A stretch of DNA of 64,000 bases from Tenacibaculum sp. 190524A02b (GCF_964036645.1 NZ_OZ038525.1:4468001-4532000), one strand, 5' to 3'. Counted from the first letter of the stretch, positions 8,759 to 19,721 are shown. Numbers and translations: made by a program. The notes: generated from the sequence alone by a model not told the origin.

Positions 8759-9205
8759 TTATTCTACAAGTTCAAAATCACCTTGATTAAGAACAGTAAT
8801 AGTATCAACTAATCTTCCTTGTTCTACTAATTGTGCTTGATTTGTATCAAATTCAAGACGAATTGGGTTTACTTTTGTGTCGTTTTGAGTAAAGGACATA
8901 TTGTATAGAACGCCATTCACGGTATAGAAAATAGGTTCTGTTTTCCAGTTAGGAAACCTTTTAAGTCTAAGTTCTATAGCAATACCATAGGTTTTATTAG
9001 GGTCAATACATTCTCCATCTAAAATTTCACTTCCATCCTCATGCACAAAACGGATGTCGATAAAATCATTTTTACCAATGATTATTTTTTTAGCCGTTGT
9101 TTCTGCTACAACAGCTTCTTCTATAACTTCATCATCATTACTACAACCTAAAGAAATAGTAAGAAGGACTATCATTGCGATGTTAATTATTTTTCTAGTC
9201 ATCAT
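8759..9205 (-). CDS. Hypothetical lipoprotein
   Basis: A 148-residue protein with a lipoprotein signal peptide ending in the lipobox ISLGC-S (Cys at about 21), followed by a short acidic linker and a compact region (IDIRFVHEDGSEI...) that I do not recognise. It is the last gene of the surface operon, 2 bases after the preceding gene, so it is surely co-transcribed with it. It may anchor or assist the secreted proteins encoded upstream; no function can be named. Confidence 0.7.
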   Translation of the reverse strand: MMTRKIINIAMIVLLTISLGCSNDDEVIEEAVVAETTAKKIIIGKNDFIDIRFVHEDGSEILDGECIDPNKTYGIAIELRLKRFPNWKTEPIFYTVNGVLYNMSFTQNDTKVNPIRLEFDTNQAQLVEQGRLVDTITVLNQGDFELVE

Positions 9206-9207
9206 AA

Positions 9208-10122
9208 TTATTGCTTTTGATTTATAGTTATTTGTTTACTATTTCCGCTAACGTTTATGGTGTAATTATTAGGTTCTAAATCTCTAAAAATAGTTTCACC
9301 GTTATTAATTGTTTGCGAAGCATAAAAAGCATTGTTTTTATAAAGAGTAACAACTGCATTATCTTTATTAAAGATTACTTTTATAGCTCCACCATTATAA
9401 CATACAGCATCTTTTTTGTAATAGGTAACTACTCCTGAACTTTTGGTTATGGTAACAGTCCAGTTTTGAACCTTAGATTGGTCTTCAGATCGAACAGCAA
9501 AAGTAATTGGATTGCTGAAATCAAATGTGTTTTGACCAGATGCTACAATATTAGAATTATAAAAAAGGGTAGCTCCGTTACTAGTTTGAAAATTAGCTTT
9601 TAAAGAGGTAATGTTTACACTTTGGTCTACTACTATATTTATTTGTCCATTAGCAATGGTTTGAGAGGTTATTGTTACACCTTCAAAACCAAAATTGGTA
9701 ATTTCTGCTTCATTGTTTAAAGCAGGACTAGCAATACTGTATGCTTGAAATGTAGAACCATAATGTTCATTAATACTAAAAGTTTGACTTTGTACAGCAT
9801 TGGAAATACTATTACTTTCCGCGTCGTAAATTTTAAAATTAATCGTTTCATTTCCTGTATTAGAAAATACTGTTAAATAAGCAAAATACCCATTTGCATT
9901 ACTATTGTATGAAAGGTTTGCAACACCTCTTACTTCATCATTAACAAAAGCAGCAACTTTGTCATTAGTATTTGTTAAGGTTTTTCCATTTACATTTAAA
10001 AATGCAATAAAGGTCATTGTATATTCATACTCATTTTCATTTACTGTCCAGTTAGGAGCTTGTGCAAAGGAGCTAATTCCAATGAATAGCACCATAACTA
10101 AACTATATATTTGATTTTTCAT
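9208..10122 (-). CDS. Secreted protein with a domain shared with the giant LamG protein
   Basis: A 304-residue protein with a signal peptide (about 1-20, ending SSFAQ). Residues about 22-130 form a domain also found near the C-terminus of the 2846-residue neighbour: both begin APxWTVN and contain DKVAAFV-DEVRGVANL. A second domain (about 140-225, ending VQNWTVTI) resembles the DUF5018-like beta-sandwich repeats of Bacteroidota surface proteins. The last 75 residues are beta-rich, and no T9SS sorting tail is evident. Its position between the giant protein and a lipoprotein suggests that it acts with them at the cell surface. Confidence 0.75.
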   Translation of the reverse strand: MKNQIYSLVMVLFIGISSFAQAPNWTVNENEYEYTMTFIAFLNVNGKTLTNTNDKVAAFVNDEVRGVANLSYNSNANGYFAYLTVFSNTGNETINFKIYDAESNSISNAVQSQTFSINEHYGSTFQAYSIASPALNNEAEITNFGFEGVTITSQTIANGQINIVVDQSVNITSLKANFQTSNGATLFYNSNIVASGQNTFDFSNPITFAVRSEDQSKVQNWTVTITKSSGVVTYYKKDAVCYNGGAIKVIFNKDNAVVTLYKNNAFYASQTINNGETIFRDLEPNNYTINVSGNSKQITINQKQ

Positions 10123-10247
10123 GTTTTATCTTTTTTGAGAAAAGTAGCCTAATTAGTTAATAAAAGATAGTGTAGGTTATAATAAGGTTTCTTTCTTGTT
10201 ATATAAAACTTTACTACTTTATTAGACTACTTTTACTAGTTTATATA

Positions 10248-13200
10248 TTAGTTAGTTTTTACCACTTTTTTAGTAACAACATTTCCTGCCATTTCAATCT
10301 GTAATACATAAGTTCCTGTTGCTAAGTTTGAAGGAATAATTTTATGTATGTTTTGACCTGAATTGACTTTTACTTGTTTAGAAAGTAAAGCTCTACCAGC
10401 TAAAGAATACAAATGAATATGTATAGTTTCACTTTGAGTAGCATTGGTGCTAATTAACAATTCCTCTTTAAAAGGGTTAGGAAATACATTAATAGCATTG
10501 TCTAATACCTCTAAAGTAATTGGGGTTATAATAGTACCTAATACTTCATTGTTTTTAAAGCTTGTTGCAAACGTAGTTGGTAACTTATTAATACCATTAG
10601 AAACATAGAATACTAGATTTTCTGGAGCATTACCATAAATGGTTATAAAACTTAAATCAGTATTGTTTACTTCTTGGGTTTTAGAAAAACCTTTTAAGAT
10701 ACCTTTAGTATCATATACCCAAAGTTCATTGTATCCTTTGGGTAAAGAAACAATAGCATTCATGTTTTGTGCATACTTTTTAAAATTATCAGCTATCTTT
10801 TCTTGTTTTGGTAACCTACTTTGTTTCCCTAAGTTTTTAGCTGAAGTATTTAAATATGTAGGATAATTAAAAGTTTGTTCATTTGCAGACTTTATCATGT
10901 ATCCTTTACCAGCTTCTAAATAACTTAATGTTCCTTTCCATCCTGTGGTTTCATCATAAATAGCAAATAAGTTTTGCGATTTAATAACATCACCATCTGT
11001 GGCGTTAAAATAAGCAAGTGCTTCACTAACGGTTTCATTTGAGGTAATAGGATAAGGTAACCAGTTCCAGTTTTCTTTAATGTCAAAATTCCAAGTATTA
11101 ATATTTACAGCACTTCCTTGTAAGTTTAAGGCTTGTGCTTTGGCTAACTTTATTTTGTACATTTTTAGAGTATTAAGTCCACCTTGATTTGTAATATCTC
11201 CACCCCAACTATTGTTAGTAGCATTTGATATATCTTCATTGTAAACTTCTAATTGTACTGGCGCATGACTTAATATTCTATCAGATGTTTCTAAAGTCAT
11301 ACCATTGGTAAATGCATTCAAATCATTAAAGTTAGCATCTTCAACATTAAAAGAAACCCAAGTCCATCCTTCGTTTAACTCAATTGCTTGTGCAATAGTA
11401 CCTGTGTTTTCAAAAATAGCTGGGTTACTTAATGTTCCAATAACGCCATTTTGTATAAAATTGAGACTAGAACTAGCATTAATTGATGCCTTAAGTTCTA
11501 CACCTTGAGAAGCATCCCAAATACTAAACTCAATAGTTTCACCAGAACTTACATTACTGTATATAGTAACAAAAGCAAAGTATTCTTGAAAAGCATCATC
11601 ATATACTAAATTAGCAACACCTCTTACTTCATCACCAACAAAAGCAGCTACTTTATCATAGGAATCAGCAGAGAATATACCGTCAATTTTAACTTTACCA
11701 ACTACATTCATGCTGTAGTCAAAATCTGTTGGGTTAACTGTCCAATCTGGAGCATTAGCTAAAGACCTAACTTCTATTTGAAGTTTTTCATCATAACCAA
11801 AATCAGTCTCTAAGTATAAATTTTCTAAATACTCTCCTGCAGTTAAATTTGCATCAACAGTTGCTGTAATAGTAACACTACTATCAGGTTCTAAAGTACC
11901 CGAAGTACTGCTTAATGATAACCAACTTGGAATATTATTAATATTATAAGGCTGTCCGTTACCTCCTTTATTTACTAATACGATGTTAAATGTAGTTTCT
12001 TCACCATCATTTTTAACTATATCCACAATATCACCAAACCCATCAGCATACCAACTTACTTCATTACGTTTTACATAGGCTGTCCAAGTAATAGGAGATT
12101 CTTGTATGTTATTAGCAGCATCAAACATTCTATGAACTGTAATATCTAACACTTGTCCTTCTAAAGAAGCCCAATCTGTAATTAAAGGCTCAATAATCAT
12201 CTCATCATCATTAATTACATTACTTACTTCAAACTTTACTAAAGCACGTTCTCCTTTAATTGGAGGAACATCATCATTGTAATTAACAACACCAGTATTC
12301 ATAACTGCATTGCTAGGAATAAATGTTTGATTGCTATAAGCATGGTAATATCTTGGGCCATTTCCTGTAGCTGCTTCAGGAGCATTCATCCTAGCATATA
12401 ATACTAGTCCAATACTTTCTAAAGAAACTTCATTATACTGATCTCTTGTAATTTGTTCTACATTTCTTAAGGTATTCCATAAACGGAACTCATCTATTTT
12501 ACCTGTAAAAATTCTATCTACTGATTCATTTCCAGCTAAATCTTTACTACCACGAGCACCTAACCAGATTTTATTTCCAGAAAAACCACCAATAGTTGAG
12601 ATTTCATTAGAAGAAACTAAGTTAGCGTCTACATAAGTACGTAAAGCACCAATTCTATTAAACAATAAAGTAACATGGTGCCAATTGTTATCAGCTATTG
12701 AACTACTGGTTAATGTATATTCAGAACCTTCACTAGCTAAAGAAAGCATACCATTAGTATCCATATTAATAGCCCATTTGTTAGCCTTGCCGTTAGATTG
12801 AATAACATCTGTACCATCACCTTTACCATTAGAGAAAATAGTGGCGTTTTGAGCATTGGCAGTTTTAATCCAGAAAGAAATAGTAGCATCCATTTCATCA
12901 GTAAGCTGCACAAAATCTACATTATCTAAAGCTAAATATTGACCATTGGCAAATTCATAAGAATTTCCTTTAGGTTTAATGTCCCAATCAGCATTAATAA
13001 CAGCATGCTTAAACCTAGCTAAATCTATAGCTGTGTTACCTCTACCTTCGTTCATAGGCCAGTAACCAATTAAGTTATTTTCATTACCTACTAGTTGGTC
13101 AAATCTAGAAGCGTAGGCTTCTTCTAAGGTTAATGACTTGTTCCAAAGGCGTAAAGCGTGGATGTTTCCAACAAAATTATTTCCTCCAATAACTAAAGTA

Positions 13201-16200
13201 TTATTATTGGTAAATTGAAGATTGGCACTACCAGTAGCCCCAGCTATTTCTCTATCATCTTCATAAATAGCTATTTCACCAGTGTTGTTTTTATGTGTAA
13301 ATGTATAATGGTGGAACAGTCCATCAGTAGCTATAGCTCCAGAAGCTGTAACACCACCAAGTGTAAAACTTAACACTCCATTGTTTAAACGAATGTTTAT
13401 TCCTTGGGTTTGTTGAATAATGGTAGCTGTACTAGCAGTTGTAGCATTGTTCATCCAAAACTCTAAACTAAGGTCTCCTGAAGTAATTCTTGGATTGTTA
13501 ATTTCAGCCGTATTATTTACACCATTAAAATATAAGGACACATTATTATCAATAGGTAATTGATTGGTAGCTCCTTTAATTTCAATAGCACTAATGGCTG
13601 GGTTATAGAAAATAGCTTCACTAAAGCTAACCTTTAAATCTTCACCAGAAGATAAAATTCCATCCGTAGGTAAAGGTGTCCCAAAACGTTGTGGAGCGTC
13701 TAAATCTACGGTTCCAGAAATTACTTCTGAAATAAATTCAGTATCATTAGTACAAGTACTTCTAGCTCTAATTTCATAATTCCCATTTGGTAATTGAGCA
13801 TCTGCTATGTTCCATGGATGTGTTAAAGTAGCACTAGAAATCAATGAGATTTCAGATTCACCCGCAGCATCGGCTGCATTGTAAAAATCTTCGGTAGTAT
13901 AATAAGTGTGTAATCTAGTCCAAGTAGGAGCGGTTGCTAATCGATACTCTAAGTCTATTTTTTGAAAACTATTAAATGTAGTATTAAATTCAGTTAAATC
14001 AATATTCATAGGATTAGAAGAACCATCATTATTATAGGCAGTATCTATATTATACACCCAATTATCTAACGGAGCAGATACTGCCACCTCAGAACATGAT
14101 GGGGTAAAATGCGCTGAAATAAGTACATCATCATACACATTAACAGGATCACAACGAGATTGCAATACAACACGAATGTTTTCATAATCATATACATCAG
14201 AAACAGATTTGCCAAGTGTTAACGTATAATATACTGGTTGACCATAAGGAACATATACTATAGTTGCGTTTTGCATTAAATTAATTTCTGCATTGTACGG
14301 ATTGGTGGTATTATCTATTAACAATTCAAAATAATTAAAGCTAGCAGCATCACTAGTAAAATCACTAGTATTCTCTAACTTTAAAACAAATTCTGCATTT
14401 TGACTTTCTGGTACGTTGCTAACACTAGCTACCTCTACACTAATTAATGGTGCTTCCGCTTTTTGTGTAGCAAAACTTAGTTGTTCTCTATCTTCTTCGT
14501 TTTCTATATATGTTATAGTATCTGCATCTGGATCATAGGTGTCATGGTTATAGAAGTAAGATAGTTCTGCTGGTTCATATGGACAAGAAGTTACTCCACC
14601 AATAGTACTAAATACAGGACCATTTCCGCCATATAAGTTTACTACATCAACACTTAATAAGTTAGCTGGGTCATTATCTTTTAAAGTATAGCTAATAGTT
14701 GTGGTAGATGTTTCTTCTTCAGATAAACTAGCATTAATATCTTGATTAAACATTCCAGAAGTAGTACTTATTAATCCCATTTTATTTAAGGTAAATCCTA
14801 CTTGAAATGCAAAATCTTCATCTATAGTAAGATTAATTTCTCTTGACGATCCAGAAACAACAGATGTTTCTACACTTCTTGTAAACTCACCTACACCAGC
14901 ATCAAAAGAAATATTATCTTCAAAGTTGGTTTCTAATAGGGTTTTAATTTTATTAGAAGCAGTTAATTTACTTTTTAAATTATTTTCTAAAAAGGAAGTT
15001 AATTCACTATTTGTAATAATGGTTTCAATTTCCGTATTAAAGTCGTTAACGATGGTGGTTAAGTTTGATTTGTAAGTAGAACGATCGTTTTTAACCAAGT
15101 ACTTGGTTCTTTCGTTTTCTCTAATCACACTTTTCCACAAACGTATTTGTTCTTTATACTGATCTTCAGTAAGTACACCTTCATCATCAGTACTAATAAT
15201 TCCGTTTTGTAGGTTACTTAAAATTAACTCTAACTCAGGTATTAATGAAGTTAAAATATATTTTTGAGTGTAAGTAAAGAATGTTTCAGAAGGTTCCTCA
15301 ACAAAATACATGGCTTTTTGCTTACTAATAAATAAGCTTTCACCTTTAGTATTGGTAAGTTCTAATGAAGTGGCATTTGCTGGTTCAGTATCAGATGGGC
15401 GAATATCATCATAAGAACCGTAGAAATAGTTTTTAGATTGACCAATGTATAAATCTCCTTCAGCACCAACATACTCAGGGTCATCACTAGTAGAAATGGT
15501 TTGTGTGAATGTGTACGTTTTGGTTAAATCTTCACCATTTCTTGATGTTCTATTCAATGAAAATCCTGCTTGAACATTATTGGTTGTTTCCGATTCAATT
15601 ACTGGGCCAGCTAATCCTCCTCCAGCTCCAAATTTCACTCCTAATTTTAACTCTAAATTTTCAGATACACCGATTGAACTTGCAAAGTCATTATCAACAG
15701 TAAAAGAAATACTTTCACCAGCCTCTATAGAAGCAAAACTATTAGAACCTGGAGGATCACGAAGAATAATATCTGGCGTATCAGGAGCAGCCGTAACAAA
15801 GGTTTGGCTTCCGTCTGATAATCCTCCTAAAATAATACCTGTATTGTTATAGTTCTCTGCTTCATAATCTTTTCCTTTTACCCTGTATTTTATATTAATT
15901 GTTTTGGTGAATGGACTAAACACAGAAGGTAAGCCCGCTTTAAAAGTATAATTTGTAATACTAGCATCATCAGTATCTACTTCTGTTACTTCTGAACCTT
16001 CTAAAGCCAAATTGTTGGTAATTAATAACTCGCCATCTACTACAGGAACAATATCTTCAGTTGGTGTGGCTCCATCTTCATTCAAATACCTTTCAAAACT
16101 ACTTAAAGTAATATTATAAGAGCTGAATTGTTTATAAACAGGATAGGTAAAGCCTTCTGTACTTATGGTAGTATCATCATCAATACTTATTTCATCAGCA

Positions 16201-18788
16201 GATGTTTGTGAGGTAACTCTAAGCACAGGGGTAGATCTATATTCAAAGCTTTTTTCGAAATGATAAGGTGTTCCAGTAGCAATAACTTCATCGTCATATA
16301 AAAATTCTGGGGTGGTTAGGGCTACGTTTTCTGATAAATTTACAGTTTCATTTGCTTCTAGAATTGAAATGTTAGCTGTACTTGAAGGTATTCTTAAACC
16401 TTGGTCTGAACTAATTTCATAATCAAGAGGTAACACAGATACTCTGTATTCTCCAGATTCACTATTTGTAGAAAAATTAAACTGTGTATATTTAGTTACA
16501 GTACCACCAATGGGGCTATAATCTAAAGTAATATCAGCAGTACCAATATTGTTTTTAGCACTTACCGTAAGGGTTTCTTCATTGCCATCGGCATCTGTAA
16601 TTTTAGTTGTATAGATACCATTTTCACCAAAACCAATTACTTTTTGAGTTTCTACAGCGCCACCGACAACTTTTCCTACTAAAGAAACCCGAGTAGTATC
16701 AACAAACAAGGTAGTTTCTACTGCGTCTTCAAAAAACTCTTTAAAGGTACCAGATTCGGCAGGGAAACGTCCTTCATAAGTAAATTCATGGCCATCTTTT
16801 TGAACCGTGATGTAGTGATTACCTATAGGAACACTGATTTCAAAATACCCATTACTATCAGAAGTTACAGGCGTGTTGTTTTCATCTAAGACAATTTGTC
16901 CGTCAATAAATACTTTTACATCTTCAACGGCAATACGTGCATAACGTTCAAGGTAATCATCTGTATCATCATCTGGTGTATTATTATCATTATACCAGTA
17001 TTCCCCTTTGTTAAATTTTTCATTGCCCTTTTGGTAATAGTTGTATCCTTCATCAAGAATACCTGGGCCACTAATTTGTGTGTTACCTTCTATACCTGAG
17101 CCATCTGCTTCTACATAAGAAGGAAATACATTGCGTGTATCATACAATACTTTTCCTTTAAAAACAAAAGAAGAAATATCTGTAAAATTGATTTGATTTA
17201 CTACTTCTGATCCTTCTCCTAAAAATACCAATTGTTGGTTAGGCTCAAATTTATGTTGACCATATAGTGGGGTAATATTAAAAGATTCTCCTGTTCCCGA
17301 ATACGGAATTCCTGTAATTTCATAATTACCGTTTTCATCACTTACCCCTAGCACACCTAATTGATCAGAAGTTGGAATATTCCCTGACCCATTTATCCAA
17401 GATACTCCTTCATTTACGGTTCTTAACTGAACAAATTCTCCATGATTTTTGTTGTACTCAAAACCATTTCTTGATAAATCATAGGCATATTCACCTACAT
17501 TTTCGTTAGCTCTCAAATACGCTATTAATCTAGCGTCATTACCACTAATTAATCTTTTGTAATCGGTACGTATTCTCTGAGCATCTAATACATCATTCCA
17601 TACACGCACTTCATCTACAATCATACTTGAACGTCGTCCTATGGATGCATCGTGCCATACGGTTTCGTTTCCGTTAAGACTTAATTCCGATGTTTCCTCA
17701 GGAACTACAATTTCCATATATGGACCACTATAGTTCTCATCTTCTGCATCAAGATTAGCATTTACCTGTGCTGCATATTCTTCATTTATTGGTCTACCAT
17801 TAATGTACAATAATGGGGTTTTACCATCTTCTAGCACTACTGAAATGTGCACAAACTGCTTGTTAAAATTTTCTATGGAAAGTAATTCGTCTTCTCCTCT
17901 AGCGTTAATAGTACCTGACGGGAAGAAATTTTTAATGGTATACCCAATTCGGTCTATAAATACATATAACCACTTATTTGTCTTAACAGGTATGACCTCT
18001 ATAGTAAATTCATTTGCATCAAAATTAGTTAACCTGAAAAAATCCATTACAGGATCTTCAATATCATCTTTTGAACGTATCCAAGCTTGTAAGGTTGCCT
18101 TGTTTGTTATTGGATTGTTCATATTATCCATCTTTAATGTATTCCAAGTAGGAATTGACAAGGCGCTTCCTGTATTAATATCACTCCCTTCTGAAGTAGC
18201 TTTAATAGTAACATCTTTAACTGGATTCCCACCTTCAAAACTTATATTTCCAGTAACTACAGCTGTAGGATTTCTATACCCAATACCAGTTATATAGGTA
18301 GTATATTTTTCCTCAATATCACTAACGCCTTCTGCTACTAACTTGTACTCATACAAAACACCACCTTCAACATACTTGTCTTCATACGTAGTAGTAGTGG
18401 GAGATATATTAGAAACAGGTTTAAACACTTCACTATTATCTACGGTATAAATACGCCTGTATAAAGTTAAGCTAGTTATATCTTCTTGGTTATTTCTAAT
18501 AGTCCAATTAATAAGAACTTTATCTCCAAAATACCCTTTAGAAATGTCAAAAGATTCTTCTGCAAATGTTCCAAATAAATACAATACGTCCCAAGGATAA
18601 CGAACGTCTACTGGGTTTACAGTATGTGTATTGTTGTTTACCCCTAAAAAAGGAACACCTACCTGAATGGTAAAGTTTTCTGATTGTATTGCCTGTGAGG
18701 CTGTACTAATCTTAGCACCATCCTCAATTTGTGCCCATACGCTTGCACTAAGCAGCCATAGGCAACTTAAAAGTCGTAATTTTCTCAT
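10248..18788 (-). CDS. Giant LamG-domain surface protein with T9SS type A sorting domain
   Basis: A 2846-residue secreted protein. Signal peptide at 1-19; LamG/concanavalin A-like domain at about 206-449; carboxypeptidase-regulatory-like beta sandwich at about 629-683; two more LamG-like domains at about 1743-1930 and 1939-2130; BACON-like segment (IPSWLSLSSTSGTLEP) near 2270-2335; the APDWTVN domain at about 2343-2459, shared with the next gene; and a T9SS type A sorting tail at about 2766-2846 (FPNPF ... LATGTYVLQIEMAG). LamG domains bind carbohydrate or protein, so an adhesin is a reasonable guess. It is co-transcribed with the collar-like gene 18 bases upstream. Residues 1200-1700 match nothing I recognise. 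Confidence 0.88.
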   Translation of the reverse strand: MRKLRLLSCLWLLSASVWAQIEDGAKISTASQAIQSENFTIQVGVPFLGVNNNTHTVNPVDVRYPWDVLYLFGTFAEESFDISKGYFGDKVLINWTIRNNQEDITSLTLYRRIYTVDNSEVFKPVSNISPTTTTYEDKYVEGGVLYEYKLVAEGVSDIEEKYTTYITGIGYRNPTAVVTGNISFEGGNPVKDVTIKATSEGSDINTGSALSIPTWNTLKMDNMNNPITNKATLQAWIRSKDDIEDPVMDFFRLTNFDANEFTIEVIPVKTNKWLYVFIDRIGYTIKNFFPSGTINARGEDELLSIENFNKQFVHISVVLEDGKTPLLYINGRPINEEYAAQVNANLDAEDENYSGPYMEIVVPEETSELSLNGNETVWHDASIGRRSSMIVDEVRVWNDVLDAQRIRTDYKRLISGNDARLIAYLRANENVGEYAYDLSRNGFEYNKNHGEFVQLRTVNEGVSWINGSGNIPTSDQLGVLGVSDENGNYEITGIPYSGTGESFNITPLYGQHKFEPNQQLVFLGEGSEVVNQINFTDISSFVFKGKVLYDTRNVFPSYVEADGSGIEGNTQISGPGILDEGYNYYQKGNEKFNKGEYWYNDNNTPDDDTDDYLERYARIAVEDVKVFIDGQIVLDENNTPVTSDSNGYFEISVPIGNHYITVQKDGHEFTYEGRFPAESGTFKEFFEDAVETTLFVDTTRVSLVGKVVGGAVETQKVIGFGENGIYTTKITDADGNEETLTVSAKNNIGTADITLDYSPIGGTVTKYTQFNFSTNSESGEYRVSVLPLDYEISSDQGLRIPSSTANISILEANETVNLSENVALTTPEFLYDDEVIATGTPYHFEKSFEYRSTPVLRVTSQTSADEISIDDDTTISTEGFTYPVYKQFSSYNITLSSFERYLNEDGATPTEDIVPVVDGELLITNNLALEGSEVTEVDTDDASITNYTFKAGLPSVFSPFTKTINIKYRVKGKDYEAENYNNTGIILGGLSDGSQTFVTAAPDTPDIILRDPPGSNSFASIEAGESISFTVDNDFASSIGVSENLELKLGVKFGAGGGLAGPVIESETTNNVQAGFSLNRTSRNGEDLTKTYTFTQTISTSDDPEYVGAEGDLYIGQSKNYFYGSYDDIRPSDTEPANATSLELTNTKGESLFISKQKAMYFVEEPSETFFTYTQKYILTSLIPELELILSNLQNGIISTDDEGVLTEDQYKEQIRLWKSVIRENERTKYLVKNDRSTYKSNLTTIVNDFNTEIETIITNSELTSFLENNLKSKLTASNKIKTLLETNFEDNISFDAGVGEFTRSVETSVVSGSSREINLTIDEDFAFQVGFTLNKMGLISTTSGMFNQDINASLSEEETSTTTISYTLKDNDPANLLSVDVVNLYGGNGPVFSTIGGVTSCPYEPAELSYFYNHDTYDPDADTITYIENEEDREQLSFATQKAEAPLISVEVASVSNVPESQNAEFVLKLENTSDFTSDAASFNYFELLIDNTTNPYNAEINLMQNATIVYVPYGQPVYYTLTLGKSVSDVYDYENIRVVLQSRCDPVNVYDDVLISAHFTPSCSEVAVSAPLDNWVYNIDTAYNNDGSSNPMNIDLTEFNTTFNSFQKIDLEYRLATAPTWTRLHTYYTTEDFYNAADAAGESEISLISSATLTHPWNIADAQLPNGNYEIRARSTCTNDTEFISEVISGTVDLDAPQRFGTPLPTDGILSSGEDLKVSFSEAIFYNPAISAIEIKGATNQLPIDNNVSLYFNGVNNTAEINNPRITSGDLSLEFWMNNATTASTATIIQQTQGINIRLNNGVLSFTLGGVTASGAIATDGLFHHYTFTHKNNTGEIAIYEDDREIAGATGSANLQFTNNNTLVIGGNNFVGNIHALRLWNKSLTLEEAYASRFDQLVGNENNLIGYWPMNEGRGNTAIDLARFKHAVINADWDIKPKGNSYEFANGQYLALDNVDFVQLTDEMDATISFWIKTANAQNATIFSNGKGDGTDVIQSNGKANKWAINMDTNGMLSLASEGSEYTLTSSSIADNNWHHVTLLFNRIGALRTYVDANLVSSNEISTIGGFSGNKIWLGARGSKDLAGNESVDRIFTGKIDEFRLWNTLRNVEQITRDQYNEVSLESIGLVLYARMNAPEAATGNGPRYYHAYSNQTFIPSNAVMNTGVVNYNDDVPPIKGERALVKFEVSNVINDDEMIIEPLITDWASLEGQVLDITVHRMFDAANNIQESPITWTAYVKRNEVSWYADGFGDIVDIVKNDGEETTFNIVLVNKGGNGQPYNINNIPSWLSLSSTSGTLEPDSSVTITATVDANLTAGEYLENLYLETDFGYDEKLQIEVRSLANAPDWTVNPTDFDYSMNVVGKVKIDGIFSADSYDKVAAFVGDEVRGVANLVYDDAFQEYFAFVTIYSNVSSGETIEFSIWDASQGVELKASINASSSLNFIQNGVIGTLSNPAIFENTGTIAQAIELNEGWTWVSFNVEDANFNDLNAFTNGMTLETSDRILSHAPVQLEVYNEDISNATNNSWGGDITNQGGLNTLKMYKIKLAKAQALNLQGSAVNINTWNFDIKENWNWLPYPITSNETVSEALAYFNATDGDVIKSQNLFAIYDETTGWKGTLSYLEAGKGYMIKSANEQTFNYPTYLNTSAKNLGKQSRLPKQEKIADNFKKYAQNMNAIVSLPKGYNELWVYDTKGILKGFSKTQEVNNTDLSFITIYGNAPENLVFYVSNGINKLPTTFATSFKNNEVLGTIITPITLEVLDNAINVFPNPFKEELLISTNATQSETIHIHLYSLAGRALLSKQVKVNSGQNIHKIIPSNLATGTYVLQIEMAGNVVTKKVVKTN

Positions 18789-18806
18789 AAGTAGTTTGAG
18801 GTTTAA

Positions 18807-19721
18807 TTACAACTTAATGATGTAGTTTACACCATAATTTATTGGGCGTGTTTCGCTACTTCCTGAAGAACCTGTATTTCCTGAAATTGTATGTGTATGG
18901 TCTCCATCGTCATCAATAGCCTTAGACCAGTTTAAGTTTGGTTCGTAACGTCCTTCGTCTTCTCCAGCTCCACTATCACCCCAATCTTTGGCGGTATTTT
19001 CACTATCAAATTTTAAAACCCTGTTAAATCCTCCATCACTGCTTGTATCATGGTCATGTTCTCCGTTTTTAGAAGTTTTTAATGATCCTTCATCATGAAT
19101 ATGTGATGCATAAGTATCATCTTGTGTTGCTTTTAAATTAGGACCGGATTGGTTGTAAGTAGGGTTGGTTCCTGTTCCTCTTAAAAACATACCTAATAAG
19201 TTAGGAGCATTATTTCCAACTAAGGCTCTTAGTTTTTCAGATCCTTCTATTGAAGTTAAACTTTGTCCGTTACACAATACCCATCCCGTTGGAGCTGTTG
19301 TGCCTATGTATGGCATTATTGACCCTGTAGGGACACCATTATTAGCAGAAATAGCATAAGGAACATGATTTAATTTTTCATCAGATATAACAGTAGTTCC
19401 TTCGCTAATTCTTAGGTAAGCGGTACCATTAGAAATGGCTGGATTGTTAGCATATCCTGCTTCTAAAACATGTGAGAAAACACCAAAGGCATCTGTGGTT
19501 AAGTTTTTAGTTTCAGATACAATAGAGGCTTCATTTCCTCCATCTTTAGCATAAATTTCAAATTTAAGGCTTAAGGTCTCAGAGACTCTTGCACTGTTAT
19601 CTGGATTTCGAGCTATACCTTGTACAGCTATGCCTGCATTACTAAATGATATTTGAGCTTGACTTGTTAGTATTGTTACTAAAGCTAGTATTGTAAATAC
19701 TAAGTTTTTTTTTGATTTCAT
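18807..19721 (-). CDS. Secreted protein with a phage tail-collar-like domain
   Basis: A 304-residue protein with a signal peptide (about 1-22, ending TSQAQ), an N-terminal beta-sandwich-like half, and a C-terminal half from about residue 132 that matches tail-collar/microcystin-dependent-protein folds: PxGWVLCNGQSL, LLGMFLRGTG, histidine-rich segments (SHIHD, EHDHD, GDHTHTISG) and the final ETRPINYGVNYIIKL. Such domains form trimers and bind metal in tail fibres. There are no other phage genes nearby, and the signal peptide points to a cell-surface role. It is the first gene of the giant LamG protein operon. Confidence 0.82.
   Translation of the reverse strand: MKSKKNLVFTILALVTILTSQAQISFSNAGIAVQGIARNPDNSARVSETLSLKFEIYAKDGGNEASIVSETKNLTTDAFGVFSHVLEAGYANNPAISNGTAYLRISEGTTVISDEKLNHVPYAISANNGVPTGSIMPYIGTTAPTGWVLCNGQSLTSIEGSEKLRALVGNNAPNLLGMFLRGTGTNPTYNQSGPNLKATQDDTYASHIHDEGSLKTSKNGEHDHDTSSDGGFNRVLKFDSENTAKDWGDSGAGEDEGRYEPNLNWSKAIDDDGDHTHTISGNTGSSGSSETRPINYGVNYIIKL

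Noticed and set aside
10639..18297. Several plus-strand open frames inside the giant LamG gene
   Set aside because: All are antisense to a well-supported coding sequence, lack family features and lack start-region signals.
18807..19721. Prophage remnant because of the tail-collar domain
   Set aside because: The protein has a signal peptide, sits in an operon with T9SS and lipoprotein genes, and no other phage-type gene is in the window.
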